Shown here piece by piece: positions 36,517 through 45,225 of a DNA stretch of 64,000 nt; within the stretch, counting starts at the first letter, position 1; every line of letters begins with the position of its first letter. The notes under the pieces were generated by a model. That model had not been told where the DNA came from. It was given only the letters and a program-made list of their open reading frames with translations, and ran no database searches. Source of the DNA: JAJEEA01 sp965116765 (GTDB taxonomy: Bacteria > Acidobacteriota > Vicinamibacteria > Vicinamibacterales > UBA8438). Where the stretch lies: contig OZ220718.1 in assembly GCA_965116765.1 (NCBI GenBank), positions 1,240,001 through 1,304,000 of the forward strand, written 5' to 3'. The position numbers and the translations under genes are program-made.

Positions 36517-37144
36517 CTGAGGGCGCGCCGCGCCGCAGCTCGGCGGCGAGCCGCTCGGCCAGGTACCGCTGCTCGCGCACCGCCTCGTTGACCCAGCCGT
36601 GGCGAACGACCTGGACGACGTAGGCGACGGTCCCGGCCGAGAGGCCGACGATGGTCGTGGTGAACGCCACCACCATCTGGCCCGCCATCGCCTCGAGGTT
36701 GCCGGCGGTCAGCGAGGCGAGCGCCGTCCCCATCGGAATCAGGGTGCCGAGCAGGCCGAGGCTCGGTCCCACCTTGACCAGCAGCCGCGACCCGTTCAGG
36801 GTCCGCCGCACCCTCTCCTCGCGCTCGAGCACCAGGTGCTCGAGGCCGCCGTCGCCGAACGACGGCTTGCCGCGCTCCGCCTCGACGTCGCGCAGCAGCC
36901 CCCGGAGCGCCGCCGGCAGCGCCGACCTGCGCGTAGCGTCCGCGCCGAGGACCGGACCGGCGTCGAGCCACGCGTTGAGATCGAAGCCGCTGCGCTCCTG
37001 CCGGCGCGCGAGCCATTCCATCACGCACCCGCCGGCCATGAAGACCGCGGCGCCGACCGCCGCCCACAGGAGCACGATGACGGGAAAGCGAAGCACCTGG
37101 GCGAGGGCGAACAGGCCGTTCTCGAGCGTGCCGAGCAGGTTCAA
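36443..37144 (-). CDS. MotA/TolQ/ExbB-family proton channel subunit
   Basis: A 233-residue inner-membrane protein with three hydrophobic segments: FPVIVLLWAAVGAAVFMAGG, then LLVKVGPSLGLLGTLIPMGTAL and MVVAFTTTIVGLSAGTVAYVV. The last two are the hallmark TolQ/ExbB helices (GPxLGLLGTxxPM, TTxxGLxAG). It would use the proton-motive force to energise the neighbouring periplasmic or outer-membrane system. Start: TTG at 37144, because TTGA overlaps the stop of the upstream gene by four bases and GGAGG lies 6 nt before it. Stop 36443 falls at the border of a 74-bp tandem duplication. Likely counterpart of HmuU/HmuT-class channel proteins. Confidence 0.85.
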   Translation of the reverse strand: MNLLGTLENGLFALAQVLRFPVIVLLWAAVGAAVFMAGGCVMEWLARRQERSGFDLNAWLDAGPVLGADATRRSALPAALRGLLRDVEAERGKPSFGDGGLEHLVLEREERVRRTLNGSRLLVKVGPSLGLLGTLIPMGTALASLTAGNLEAMAGQMVVAFTTTIVGLSAGTVAYVVQVVRHGWVNEAVREQRYLAERLAAELRRGAPSEAAAEVLAAEERHDDSLSATAVAG

Positions 37145-37713
37145 CGACGCCTCCGGAGCGAATGCAGTCCGCCGAGCGAGATCAACGCCGCGACCCCCAC
37201 GACGACCCAGGGATGGACGCCCGGCCGGACCAGGGCGTCCGTTTCGAGATTCATCACCGCCGCCGCGCGCCAACCCGCGGTCACCGCCGGCGCGGCCGCG
37301 ACGGCGAGGCCGAGCGCACCGATCGCGGCCAGCGCGTCGTCGCGGAGCGCCGGCGGGGCGAACCCCGGGTCGCGCCGAGACGAGGACGCCGCGACGGCGA
37401 CGACCGCGGCCGCCACCAGCCACGCCGCCCACGCCGGCAGGCCGTAGCCGGCCAGCACCCGGGTCCAGAGGCCGCCGGCCAGCCCCGCCGCCAGCGCGGC
37501 GGGCAGCGACGCCGACACACCGTGCGGGCGCGCCAGCGACAGTCCGGCGGCGACGGCGACGATGGCACCGGCCCACCGCGCATCGGGCTCGAGCCAGAGG
37601 GCGCCGAGCGCAAAGCCGCCCGCGAGAGCGAAACCGCCGCGACCGTCCCTCGCCGCGGTGGCGAGGGCCGCGGAAGCGACCGCGCACAGCAGACCGACGG
37701 CGTGCAGCAGCAC
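37141..37713 (-). CDS. Polytopic membrane protein, first gene of the CobN/ExbB operon
   Basis: A 190-residue, very hydrophobic protein with about six membrane segments (LLHAVGLLCAVASAAL, WAGAIVAVAAGLSLA, AWAAWLVAAAVVAVAA, AAIGALGLAVAAAPAV, WVVVGVAALISLGG), ending HSLRRRR. Position and size correspond to the DUF2162-type membrane protein that accompanies ExbB, DUF2149 and CobN-like genes in hmu-type loci, but the sequence itself gives no firm family match. GTG start at 37713; a minus-strand -10 candidate TCTAAT lies at 37763-37758. The stop overlaps the start of exbB. Possibly the inner-membrane transporter of the system. Confidence 0.65.
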   Translation of the reverse strand: MLLHAVGLLCAVASAALATAARDGRGGFALAGGFALGALWLEPDARWAGAIVAVAAGLSLARPHGVSASLPAALAAGLAGGLWTRVLAGYGLPAWAAWLVAAAVVAVAASSSRRDPGFAPPALRDDALAAIGALGLAVAAAPAVTAGWRAAAVMNLETDALVRPGVHPWVVVGVAALISLGGLHSLRRRR

Positions 37714-37800
37714 TCTGATGTCCCCGGCCGGTCCGAGTCTCGGCCCGCCTCCGCCCCATTAGAGCACCATGTCCGGAACGGCGGCGGCGACCCGCGGAAA

Positions 37801-37884
37801 CTTCAGGAATTCTTAAGGAGTTCTTAAGACATCGGCGGAGTGGGCGCCACGCTTCACAAACTCTTCAGGAACTCTTCAGGCCCC
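37801..37884. promoter_or_regulatory. Two sets of three 11-bp phased repeats between divergent uptake operons
   Basis: Set 1: CTTCAGGAATT, CTTAAGGAGTT, CTTAAGACATC starting at 37801, 37812 and 37823. Set 2: CTTCACAAACT, CTTCAGGAACT, CTTCAGGCCCC starting at 37852, 37863 and 37874. The consensus is CTT(C/A)AGGA(A/G)(T/C)T. Eleven-base direct repeats are the usual binding pattern of OmpR/PhoB-type response regulators. One set faces each of the divergent operons (37713 minus, 38107 plus), so a shared regulator of both is likely. Confidence 0.6.
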
Positions 37885-37902
37885 GGCTGACAGAACGCTC
37901 CT

Positions 37903-37908
37903 TATACT
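37903..37908 (+). promoter_or_regulatory. -10 box TATACT of the BtuB-like receptor gene
   Basis: TATACT without a recognisable -35; operator set 2 ends 18 bp upstream, as at activator-dependent promoters where the activator replaces the -35 contact. Predicted leader about 190 nt. I looked for a cobalamin riboswitch (B12 box) in it and found none. Confidence 0.45.
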
Positions 37909-38106
37909 CGTTTTCGCGTTCGCTCGTCGAAGCCTCCGCTCGGCTCGACGGCACCCCGGCCGTCGCTTTACCGTCCCGTCGAAGGGCCATGGTCCGACTG
38001 TGGTCACGGGTGTCGTCCATGCCCCGTGTCGTCGACCAAGACAGTGTGCGCGCGGCACGTCGCAGAGTAAGTCCCGTCACCGTCCCAAGGAAGGAACCAG
38101 GTCACC

Positions 38107-40467
38107 ATGACCCGCCATCGCGCTCTGCTAGGAATCCTGCTGTGCTCGCTGGCCGCCGCGCCGGCCGCCGCCCAGGCACCGGTAACGGTGAGCGGCGCCG
38201 TCTCGGACTCGTCCGGCGGCGTCCTGCCCGGCGTGACCGTCGAGGCCCAGCGCGGGCTTCGCGTGGTGGCGACCGGGGCCACCGGGGACGACGGTCGGTA
38301 CCGCCTGGACCTGCCCGAGCCCGGCCGCTACCGGGTGACGGCCCGCCTGGACGGCTTCGCGGCCGCCGCTGCCGACGTGACCGCCACCGAGGCGGCGACC
38401 GCCGACTTCCGCCTCGACATCGCCCCCGTCCGGGACACCGTCGTCGTCACCGCCTCCCGCACCGCCGAGGGCGCCGCGTCGGTGACCGAGTCCCACTCGG
38501 TCTTCACCGCCGAGGACATCGAGACCCTCGGCAGCCACTCGGTCGCCGACGTCCTGCGCTACGTGCCCGGCCTCAACGTCGAGTCGACGGGCCGCGAGGG
38601 CGCCCTCGCCTCCGTCTTCGCACGGGGCGGCGAGTCCGACTACAACCACGTCCTCATCGACGGCGTGCGGGTCAACGACAACGGCGGCTACTTCGACTTC
38701 GACCGCGTCTCCGCCGCCGAGATCGAGCGCGTCGAGGTCGTTCGCGGCGCCCAGTCCGCCCTCTACGGCTCCGACGCCATCGGCTCCGTCATCCAGATCT
38801 TCACCAAGCGCGGAGCCCCCGACAGCGGCCCACGGTTGTCCGGCGATTTCGAGGGCGGCTCCTTCGGCACCACCCGCGGAGACCTGCGCGTGCTCGGCGG
38901 CGCCGCCGGCCGCGTCGACTACCAGCTCGGCGTCGCCCACCGCGGCACCGACGGCGCGTTCCAGGACCGCCTGGTCGAGCCCGACCGCTTCGACCAGCAG
39001 TCCATCGACGGCAACCTCGGCGCCATCCTCGGCGACAGCACCCGCCTGCGCGGCGGCTTCCGCTACAGCAACCGGCGCGGCAGCTCCGTCGGCCCCATCA
39101 CCTACGCCCGGGGCGACACCGGCGGCGGCTACGACACCGACGATCTGACCTGGCACGTCGACTTCGACCAGACCCTCTCCCCGCGCTTCGACCATTCCGC
39201 GACGGTGAGCCACTTCCGGTCCGGACGCCTGTCGGTGGACAGCGTCGGCGACCCCCAGTACCGCGTCTTCGCCCTCCTCGAGGGCGAGCCCGGCGCCCTC
39301 TATCCGGCCGGCCCGCGCCTCGTGCGGCTCCTCGACGAGCCCGCCTTCGACGCCCTCATGGCCGACCCCTCGGGCCTCGGCGCGGACCAGTTCCTCGCCC
39401 GCAGCGGCCCCTACAGCGGATTCGACTATCCCTTCGAGTTCGAGTCCCAGTTGCGCCGGCCCGCCGTGCGCTACCAGGCCAACGCGACCTGGCTCGACGA
39501 CCAGGTCCTGAGCGCCGGCTACGACTACTACAGCGAGACGAACGCCCTCGACGAGCTGCAGGCGGTGGAGAACCACTCTTACTTCCTGCAGCAGCAGTTC
39601 AACGTGGCCGACGCGTGGTTCGTCACCGGCGGAGCGCGCATCGACGACAACTCCCTCTACGGCACCGCCGTCAACCCCAAGCTGTCCGCCGGCGGCTACC
39701 CCCTGCCGTATCGCGCGGGCGGGCTGTCGTCGGTCAAGGTGTCGGCCAACCTGGGGCGAGGCATCAAGAACCCGACCTTCTCCCAGCTCTACGGCTCGCA
39801 GTGGGTCGACGGCGACCTGTCGCTGCTGCCCGAGAAGGCGCTGACCGTCGACGCGGGGGCCGAGCTGACCTTCGACGACCAGCGCTGGCTGGCGAGCTTC
39901 ACGTGGTTCAGCAACGACTACGAGGACCAGATCGCCTACTCGCCCTCGCTCGGCTTCGGGGGCGACGGCGTCGCCGACTACGTCAACATCGACGGGTCCC
40001 GGGCCGACGGGGTCGAGCTCGAGTTCGGCATGCAGCGACCCCTCGGCGGGGTGACGGCCAGCGCCTCCTACGCCCTGGTGGACACCGAGGTGGTGACCAA
40101 CGCGAGCACCAGCGAGCAGTTCCAGCCGGGCCAGCCGCTGCTGCGGCGGCCCCGGCACTCGGCCAACCTGCGCCTCGGCTACACGCAGGGACGCGGCAGC
40201 CTGCACCTGTCCATGCGGGTGACGGGCGACCGTCACGACAGCGCGTTCCTCGGTCTGCAGCGTGCCTCGGACGGCCGCGGAGTGGACATCACCGTCAACC
40301 CCGGCTACACGCTGGTCACCGCCGGCGGTCAGCTCCGGGTGAGCCCCGAGCTGGCCCTGTTCCTGCGCATCGACAACCTGACGGACGTGGTGTACGACAG
40401 CGCGCTCGGGTATCCGGGCCTGCCGCGCGCGTTCGTGGCCGGGGGACGCTTCAACTTCGGCGGCTGA
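38107..40467 (+). CDS. BtuB-like TonB-dependent receptor with N-terminal CarboxypepD_reg domain
   Basis: A 786-residue outer-membrane receptor. Signal peptide 1-22 (PAAAQ), a regulatory Ig-like domain (GAVSDSSGGVLPGVTVEAQ), a TonB-box-like DTVVVTA, a plug (SHSVADVLRYVPGLNVES, FARGGESDYNHVLIDGVRVND, VEVVRGAQSALYGSDAIGSVIQIFTK), and a 22-strand barrel ending AGGRFNFGG. The plug is closest to BtuB/haem-type receptors. It lies opposite the ExbB/CobN operon with shared operator repeats, so the substrate is probably a tetrapyrrole (haem or corrinoid). The ATG follows AAGGAAGGA. A second, truncated copy of its last 240 codons lies at 45.2 kb. Confidence 0.88.
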   Translation: MTRHRALLGILLCSLAAAPAAAQAPVTVSGAVSDSSGGVLPGVTVEAQRGLRVVATGATGDDGRYRLDLPEPGRYRVTARLDGFAAAAADVTATEAATADFRLDIAPVRDTVVVTASRTAEGAASVTESHSVFTAEDIETLGSHSVADVLRYVPGLNVESTGREGALASVFARGGESDYNHVLIDGVRVNDNGGYFDFDRVSAAEIERVEVVRGAQSALYGSDAIGSVIQIFTKRGAPDSGPRLSGDFEGGSFGTTRGDLRVLGGAAGRVDYQLGVAHRGTDGAFQDRLVEPDRFDQQSIDGNLGAILGDSTRLRGGFRYSNRRGSSVGPITYARGDTGGGYDTDDLTWHVDFDQTLSPRFDHSATVSHFRSGRLSVDSVGDPQYRVFALLEGEPGALYPAGPRLVRLLDEPAFDALMADPSGLGADQFLARSGPYSGFDYPFEFESQLRRPAVRYQANATWLDDQVLSAGYDYYSETNALDELQAVENHSYFLQQQFNVADAWFVTGGARIDDNSLYGTAVNPKLSAGGYPLPYRAGGLSSVKVSANLGRGIKNPTFSQLYGSQWVDGDLSLLPEKALTVDAGAELTFDDQRWLASFTWFSNDYEDQIAYSPSLGFGGDGVADYVNIDGSRADGVELEFGMQRPLGGVTASASYALVDTEVVTNASTSEQFQPGQPLLRRPRHSANLRLGYTQGRGSLHLSMRVTGDRHDSAFLGLQRASDGRGVDITVNPGYTLVTAGGQLRVSPELALFLRIDNLTDVVYDSALGYPGLPRAFVAGGRFNFGG

Positions 40468-40647
40468 CCCGCACCCGGCGTCGGGCGCGATTGGGGTCGG
40501 GCGGTTGTTGCTGGGCGCGGTTGCCGTGGCGCGGCTGTTGCCGAACCGGGTTGCCGTCGGCCGCAGCCGCCGTGGGCTGCAGTTCCGCCACGGACCGCGG
40601 CGGCGCGGGGTGGCCCACGGCCTTGGTAGTGGAGGGAGTCGATCGGC

Positions 40648-41910
40648 GTGAACCTGCTGGACCGTTCGGGACCGTTGCGGCGCGCCCTGTTCCAGGTTCA
40701 CTTGTGGACCGGCGTCGCGATCGCGCTCTACGTCGTCGTCGTGTCGCTCACCGGCGCCGCGCTCGTCTTCCGCATCCACCTGCAGCGGGCGGCGCACCCG
40801 GAGCTGCTCACGGCCGGCACCGACGGTCCCCAGGCGGACATCGCGACCGTGCTCGAGAACGTGCGCGACGCCTACCCGCGCGGCCGCGTGTCGGGGGTCG
40901 ACGCGCCGACCACGGTGCGGCCGACCCACCTCGCCTACGTGACCGAGGGCGGCCGGTTCCGTACCGTGCTCATCGACCCGGTCACCGCCGAGGTGTTGGG
41001 CGAGCTGCCCGAGCACTCCGTGGTGCGCACGCTGCAGGACCTGCACTTCGACCTCCTCGCCGGCCCCACCGGCCGCGTCGTCAACGGCATCGGCGCGCTC
41101 TGCCTCCTGCTGCTCTGCCTGACCGGCGTGTTCGTCTGGTGGCCGGAACGGTCGGGATGGCGGCGCGCCCTGAGCGTCGACTGGCGCCGCCCCTGGCGGC
41201 GCGTCACGTGGGAGCTGCACGGCGCGGTGGGTGTCTGGACGCTCGTCCTCACCGCCGGCTGGGCCGTCACCGGGGCGTACTTCGTGTTTCCCGACCAGTT
41301 CCGCGCCGCGGTGAACCGCATCTCCCCGCTGACCGCCGCGGTCCGCCCGCCGCAGTCGAACCCCGACGGCGCCCCGTCCGGACCGCGCCCGACCTGGCGC
41401 GAGCTCATCGAGCGCGCCCGCCCCGCCGAGCCGGACGCGTTCGTCGCGCGAGTCGTGGTGCCGGCCGGCGACGAGGCGCCGTTCCAGGTGCTGTTCACCG
41501 ACGACCGCCCGAGCCGGCTCGGCGCCCGCCATCTGCGGACGGTCTACCTCGACCAGTACTCGGGCGAGCGGCTCGCGGCGCCGCCGACGGGGCCGCGTAC
41601 GTTCGGCGACGCCGTCATCGCCCTCGTCGGCCCCGTGCACTTCGGCAACTTCGCCGGCGTGGGCGTCCGCCTGGTGTGGCTGGTGATCGGCCTCGCGCCC
41701 GCCGTGCTGGGCGTCACCGGCCTCGTCCTGTGGTGGACGCGCGTGGTGGCGCCGGCGTGGCGCCGTCGCCGCGAGGCCAGGCCCGCACCCCGACCCCCGG
41801 CGCCGGTCGTGCCGGCGCCTGGGTCGGCTCCGACCCCCGTGCCTTCCCGGAAGGCCACGCTCCAGCCCTCGGCGCCGGTGGTGCCGGTGCCGGATGACAT
41901 GAGCACCTGA
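40648..41910 (+). CDS. PepSY-associated TM (PiuB-like) membrane protein
   Basis: A 420-residue inner-membrane protein with four main hydrophobic segments and PepSY-type periplasmic domains: FQVHLWTGVAIALYVVVVSLTGAAL, DLHFDLLAGPTGRVVNGIGA, LTGVFVWWPERSGWRRAL, WELHGAVGVWTLVLTAGWAVTGA and ALVGPVHFGNFAG. The conserved histidines in these helices are those proposed to bind haem in PiuB/FsrB-type ferric reductases. It probably reduces iron or a siderophore-like complex taken up by the neighbouring receptor. The C-terminus is a Pro/Ala-rich tail. GTG start with GGAGGGAG upstream. The 180-bp gap before it has G-rich quasi-repeats (GCGGTTGTTGC type). Confidence 0.82.
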   Translation: MNLLDRSGPLRRALFQVHLWTGVAIALYVVVVSLTGAALVFRIHLQRAAHPELLTAGTDGPQADIATVLENVRDAYPRGRVSGVDAPTTVRPTHLAYVTEGGRFRTVLIDPVTAEVLGELPEHSVVRTLQDLHFDLLAGPTGRVVNGIGALCLLLLCLTGVFVWWPERSGWRRALSVDWRRPWRRVTWELHGAVGVWTLVLTAGWAVTGAYFVFPDQFRAAVNRISPLTAAVRPPQSNPDGAPSGPRPTWRELIERARPAEPDAFVARVVVPAGDEAPFQVLFTDDRPSRLGARHLRTVYLDQYSGERLAAPPTGPRTFGDAVIALVGPVHFGNFAGVGVRLVWLVIGLAPAVLGVTGLVLWWTRVVAPAWRRRREARPAPRPPAPVVPAPGSAPTPVPSRKATLQPSAPVVPVPDDMST

Positions 41911-41918
41911 GAGGCCCC

Positions 41919-43403
41919 ATGATCCGAACGCAGGAACCCGCGACCGGCGGCGTGCTCACCAACGCGGAGCGCCGGCACCTGCTGCGGCGCCTCGCCTTCG
42001 CGGCAACGCCGGCGCTGGAGGAATCCGTGCGCGGGCTGTCGGCCGACGAAGCCCTGTCGGCGCTCGTGCGGGCGGCTCGCGACACGCCCCATCCCGAGCG
42101 CCCCGAGGCGGCCCGCGGCATCTGGAGCAATCCCGGGCTGCGGTTCGCCGGCGTCTCCGACGACGACTTCGAGGCGATGCTCGACCGGCTGGCCCCCGGC
42201 GTGCACGCCGCCGTCGACGACGTGCGCCGGTGGTGGCTGGCCGAGCTGCTCACCTCCCCCGCACCGCTGCGGGAGAACCTGGTCCTCTTCCTGCACGGCG
42301 TGTTCGGCAGCAACACCGAATCGGTCGACGTCCCGCACGCCCTCCACGCGCGCAACGCCCTGCTCCGCCGGCGGTGCCTGGGCACCGTGCCCGACCTGCT
42401 GGCGGCGCTCGTCGTCGACCCCGCCATGATGATCCAGATCGGCATGGACGGGCACCGGCGGCTGCGCGTGTCCGACCGCGCGGCCAAGCTGGTCCTCGAC
42501 CACTGGACGGTCGGCGAGGACGCCTACGAGCCACGCGACCTCGAAGAGCTGTCGCGGGCGCTCACGGGCTGGCGGCTCGTCGCTCCCGAGGGGCGCGGGC
42601 CGGCCCGCGAGGTCGCGCGCCGCGCCCCCCTCGCGGCGCGGCGCACCGGCCTCGTGCCGACGTTCCGCCCCGCGGACTTCGACGCCGGTCCGAAGACCAT
42701 TCTCGGCCGCACGCACGGGTTCGACGCGCGCTCGGCGGTGCGCTGGCTCGCCGCGCAGGAGGCGACGGGCCGACGGTTCGGCCGGCTGCTGCTGGCCTAT
42801 CTCGGCGTCGAGAACCCCGGTGCAGCCGTCGAGACGCGGCTCGCCGCCGTCTACCAGGCCACCGGCGGGTCCCTCGAGGCGCTGCTCCGCGAGGTCGTGC
42901 GGTCGGAGCCCTTCTGGTCCGAAGCGTCGCGGTGGACGTCGATCAAGAGCCCCGTCCATCTCGCGGCGGGCGCCTGCCGCCAGCTCGGCATCGCGTCGCC
43001 GCCGGTGGCGGCGATCGCCCGCTGGCTCGAGGCGAGCGGCCAGACCCTGTTCGACACCCCGAACAACGGCGAGGGCGGCTGGCCGGGGCGGGAGGCCTGG
43101 GTGTCGCCCCCGTCGCGCCTGACCGTCCGCTACCACCTCGCCGCCGCCCTGGGGGGCCGGCTGCCGCCGCTCGGCCTCGAGCGCCCCGAGTCGCCCGCCG
43201 GCCGGGCGACCGGCGCCCCCGAGATCCCCGTCGACGCGACTCTGCGCGAAGCGTCGGCGTCGGAGCTGCTCTCGCGGCTCGATCCGGCGCCGGGCCTGGA
43301 CGCGGCCGCGATCGAGCGGGAAGTGTCCGGCGTCACGTCGCCGGAAGGCCGCGGCGCGTTCATACGGCGCGTGATGATGTCCCCGGAGTATCAGCTGGCG
43401 TAA
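41919..43403 (+). CDS. DUF1800 protein
   Basis: A 494-residue protein of the DUF1800 family, recognised by LLRRLAFAATPALEESV, VDDVRRWWLAELLTSPAPLRENLVLFLHGVFGSN, LYNHNALLR-type ALHARNALLRRRCLG, DLEELSRALTGW and GGWPGREAWVSP. DUF1800 genes are almost always followed by a DUF1501 gene, as here (43520). The pair is widespread in Acidobacteriota and Planctomycetota; its biochemical role is unknown, though export and a link to surface or redox proteins are assumed. GAGAGG precedes the ATG and the gene begins 8 bp after the PepSY gene stop. Confidence 0.88.
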   Translation: MIRTQEPATGGVLTNAERRHLLRRLAFAATPALEESVRGLSADEALSALVRAARDTPHPERPEAARGIWSNPGLRFAGVSDDDFEAMLDRLAPGVHAAVDDVRRWWLAELLTSPAPLRENLVLFLHGVFGSNTESVDVPHALHARNALLRRRCLGTVPDLLAALVVDPAMMIQIGMDGHRRLRVSDRAAKLVLDHWTVGEDAYEPRDLEELSRALTGWRLVAPEGRGPAREVARRAPLAARRTGLVPTFRPADFDAGPKTILGRTHGFDARSAVRWLAAQEATGRRFGRLLLAYLGVENPGAAVETRLAAVYQATGGSLEALLREVVRSEPFWSEASRWTSIKSPVHLAAGACRQLGIASPPVAAIARWLEASGQTLFDTPNNGEGGWPGREAWVSPPSRLTVRYHLAAALGGRLPPLGLERPESPAGRATGAPEIPVDATLREASASELLSRLDPAPGLDAAAIEREVSGVTSPEGRGAFIRRVMMSPEYQLA

Positions 43404-43519
43404 GGACGATGACTGGAACCGTGCCGCGCACGCAGCAGGAGACCGCGGAAGGCGGGCCGCGTCCGAGCGCCAGTCGGAACCATCGATAACTGTCCCCGAT
43501 CGCCACGTGGAGGAGACCG

Positions 43520-44764
43520 ATGAGCACCATCAGCCGACGCGACCTGCTGACCTGGTTCGCCCTGACGCCGACCGTTCCGTTCTTCGTTCGCGAGAGCGCG
43601 CGCGCCGCCGCCGCGGGGACGCAGGCGGCCGCCGGGGGCGCGGCGGCGACCCACGACGGGCGCGTGGTGGTCGTCCTGCGGCTCCGGGGCGGCAACGACG
43701 GGTTGAACACGGTGGTCCCGGTGCGCGACGACCGCTACTACCGGGCGCGCCCCACCATCGCGATCCCCCGCCGGGACACCATTCCTCTCGACGGAAGCGA
43801 CCTCGGCCTGAACCCCTGGCTCGGCCACGTGCGCCGGCTGATGGACGACGGCCACGCCGGCATCGTGCAGGGGGTGGGCTACCCGCGGTCGTCCCGTTCG
43901 CACGCGCGGGCGACCGAGATCTGGGAGACCGGCTCGGTGGCCCCCGAGGCGCCGCGGCACGGCTGGCTGGGCCGCTATCTCGACCACGCCTGCGATTGCG
44001 GCGACGAGCCGCTGGCCGGGGTGCAGTTCGACGAGACCCTCGGCCGCACCCTCGCCTCGGCCTCGGGCCGCAGCGCGTCGATCGGGCACCCCGAGCTCCT
44101 GCTGGACATGGACGCGGCCCCGCCGCCGGCCGCCGCCGCGCGCGGCCCCCGCGCGGGCCGGCTCGACTACCTCAGGCAGGTCGACAACCGCCTCGCGCTC
44201 GCCGCGCGCCAGCTCCACCGCGCACGGGCCGGCACCGGCGGCGGCTTCGACTACCCCGACTCCGCCTTCGGCCAGTCGCTGCGGTGGACCGGCGACATGA
44301 TCGAGACCGGCTGCCCGACCCGCGTCTACTACGTGTCCCTCGGCTCGTTCGACGGTCCCGATTCGGCCTCCTTCGACACCCACGTCGACCAGCCCGCGAA
44401 GCACCGGGTCCTCTTCACCGAGCTCGGGCGCGGCCTGCGCGCCTTCACGCGCCATCTGCGGCGGGCCGGGCAGCTCGACCGCGTGCTCCTGCTGACCTTT
44501 TCCGACTTCGGCCGCCTCGTCACCGAGAACCGGACCCGCGGCACCGAGCACGGCGACGCCGGGGTGCTGTTCGTGGCGGGGGGCGGCGTGCGGGCGGGGC
44601 TGCTCGGCGAGCCGGCCGACCTCGGCCGGGTCACCCGCGGGGGCCTCGACGCCACCGTCGACTTCCGCGACATCTACGCCGACGTGCTGCAGCGGTGGCT
44701 CGGCGTCGACCCGACGCCGATTCTCGGGTCCGCGGTCGGCTCGTTCCCCGTCGTGAGCGCGTGA
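43520..44764 (+). CDS. DUF1501 protein, Tat-exported
   Basis: A 414-residue protein of the alkaline-phosphatase/sulfatase-like DUF1501 family. It has a twin-arginine signal (ISRRDLLTWFAL) and the family hallmarks VVVLRLRGGNDGLNTVVPV, IVQGVGYPRSSRSHARATEIWETG and LLTFSDFGRLVTENRTRGTEHGDA, which include likely metal ligands (D in RGGNDG, H/D near the end). It is the constant partner of the preceding DUF1800 protein. The substrate is unknown. GGAGGAG precedes the ATG; 117 bp separate it from DUF1800. Confidence 0.88.
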   Translation: MSTISRRDLLTWFALTPTVPFFVRESARAAAAGTQAAAGGAAATHDGRVVVVLRLRGGNDGLNTVVPVRDDRYYRARPTIAIPRRDTIPLDGSDLGLNPWLGHVRRLMDDGHAGIVQGVGYPRSSRSHARATEIWETGSVAPEAPRHGWLGRYLDHACDCGDEPLAGVQFDETLGRTLASASGRSASIGHPELLLDMDAAPPPAAAARGPRAGRLDYLRQVDNRLALAARQLHRARAGTGGGFDYPDSAFGQSLRWTGDMIETGCPTRVYYVSLGSFDGPDSASFDTHVDQPAKHRVLFTELGRGLRAFTRHLRRAGQLDRVLLLTFSDFGRLVTENRTRGTEHGDAGVLFVAGGGVRAGLLGEPADLGRVTRGGLDATVDFRDIYADVLQRWLGVDPTPILGSAVGSFPVVSA

Positions 44765-44777
44765 CCAGGAGATCCCG

Positions 44778-45206
44778 ATGCGCAAGACGCTTCCCAAACT
44801 GATCCTCTCGCTGCTGCTCGTGAGCCCCGGCCCGCTGTCGGCCCAGGACGCCGGCCAGGACGACCTACAGACCCTGCAGGGAGAATGGACGGTGGCCGCG
44901 GCCGAGCAGGGCGGCCGACCGTTCGACGTCATCGTCGGCGGCGTCCTCACCATCACCGGCGACCGCTTCGCGCTGGTCACCGCCACCGGCAACGAGCTCG
45001 CCGGGCAGATACGGCTCGACCCGGCACAGTCGCCCCGCCAGCTCGACTTCGTCCACGACGACGGCCTCCTGTGGGAGGCGATCTACGTCGCCGAAGCCGA
45101 CTTCTTCCGGCTGAACTACGTCGAGGCGAGCCCCGAGACGCCGCGCCCGACGATGTTCGTCACCGGGTCGGACACGCCGGGCACCGTGATCGTCATGGAG
45201 CGCTGA
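44778..45206 (+). CDS. Small exported TIGR03067-like protein
   Basis: A 142-residue protein with a signal peptide (about 1-22, LSA-QD) and one lipocalin-like domain beginning LQGEWTVAAAEQGGRPF and containing GGVLTITGDRFAL and PRQLDFVHDDG. This is the pattern of the TIGR03067 domain of Planctomycetota and Acidobacteriota, whose function is unknown. GGAGATC precedes the ATG. It follows the DUF1501 gene at 13 bp and is probably co-transcribed with it. Confidence 0.75.
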   Translation: MRKTLPKLILSLLLVSPGPLSAQDAGQDDLQTLQGEWTVAAAEQGGRPFDVIVGGVLTITGDRFALVTATGNELAGQIRLDPAQSPRQLDFVHDDGLLWEAIYVAEADFFRLNYVEASPETPRPTMFVTGSDTPGTVIVMER

Positions 45207-45225
45207 ACGGGTACACGACAGGACG

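Noticed and set aside
37909..38106. Cobalamin riboswitch in the 190-nt leader of the BtuB-like receptor
   Set aside because: No B12 box or recognisable core elements; control by the 11-bp repeats is more likely.
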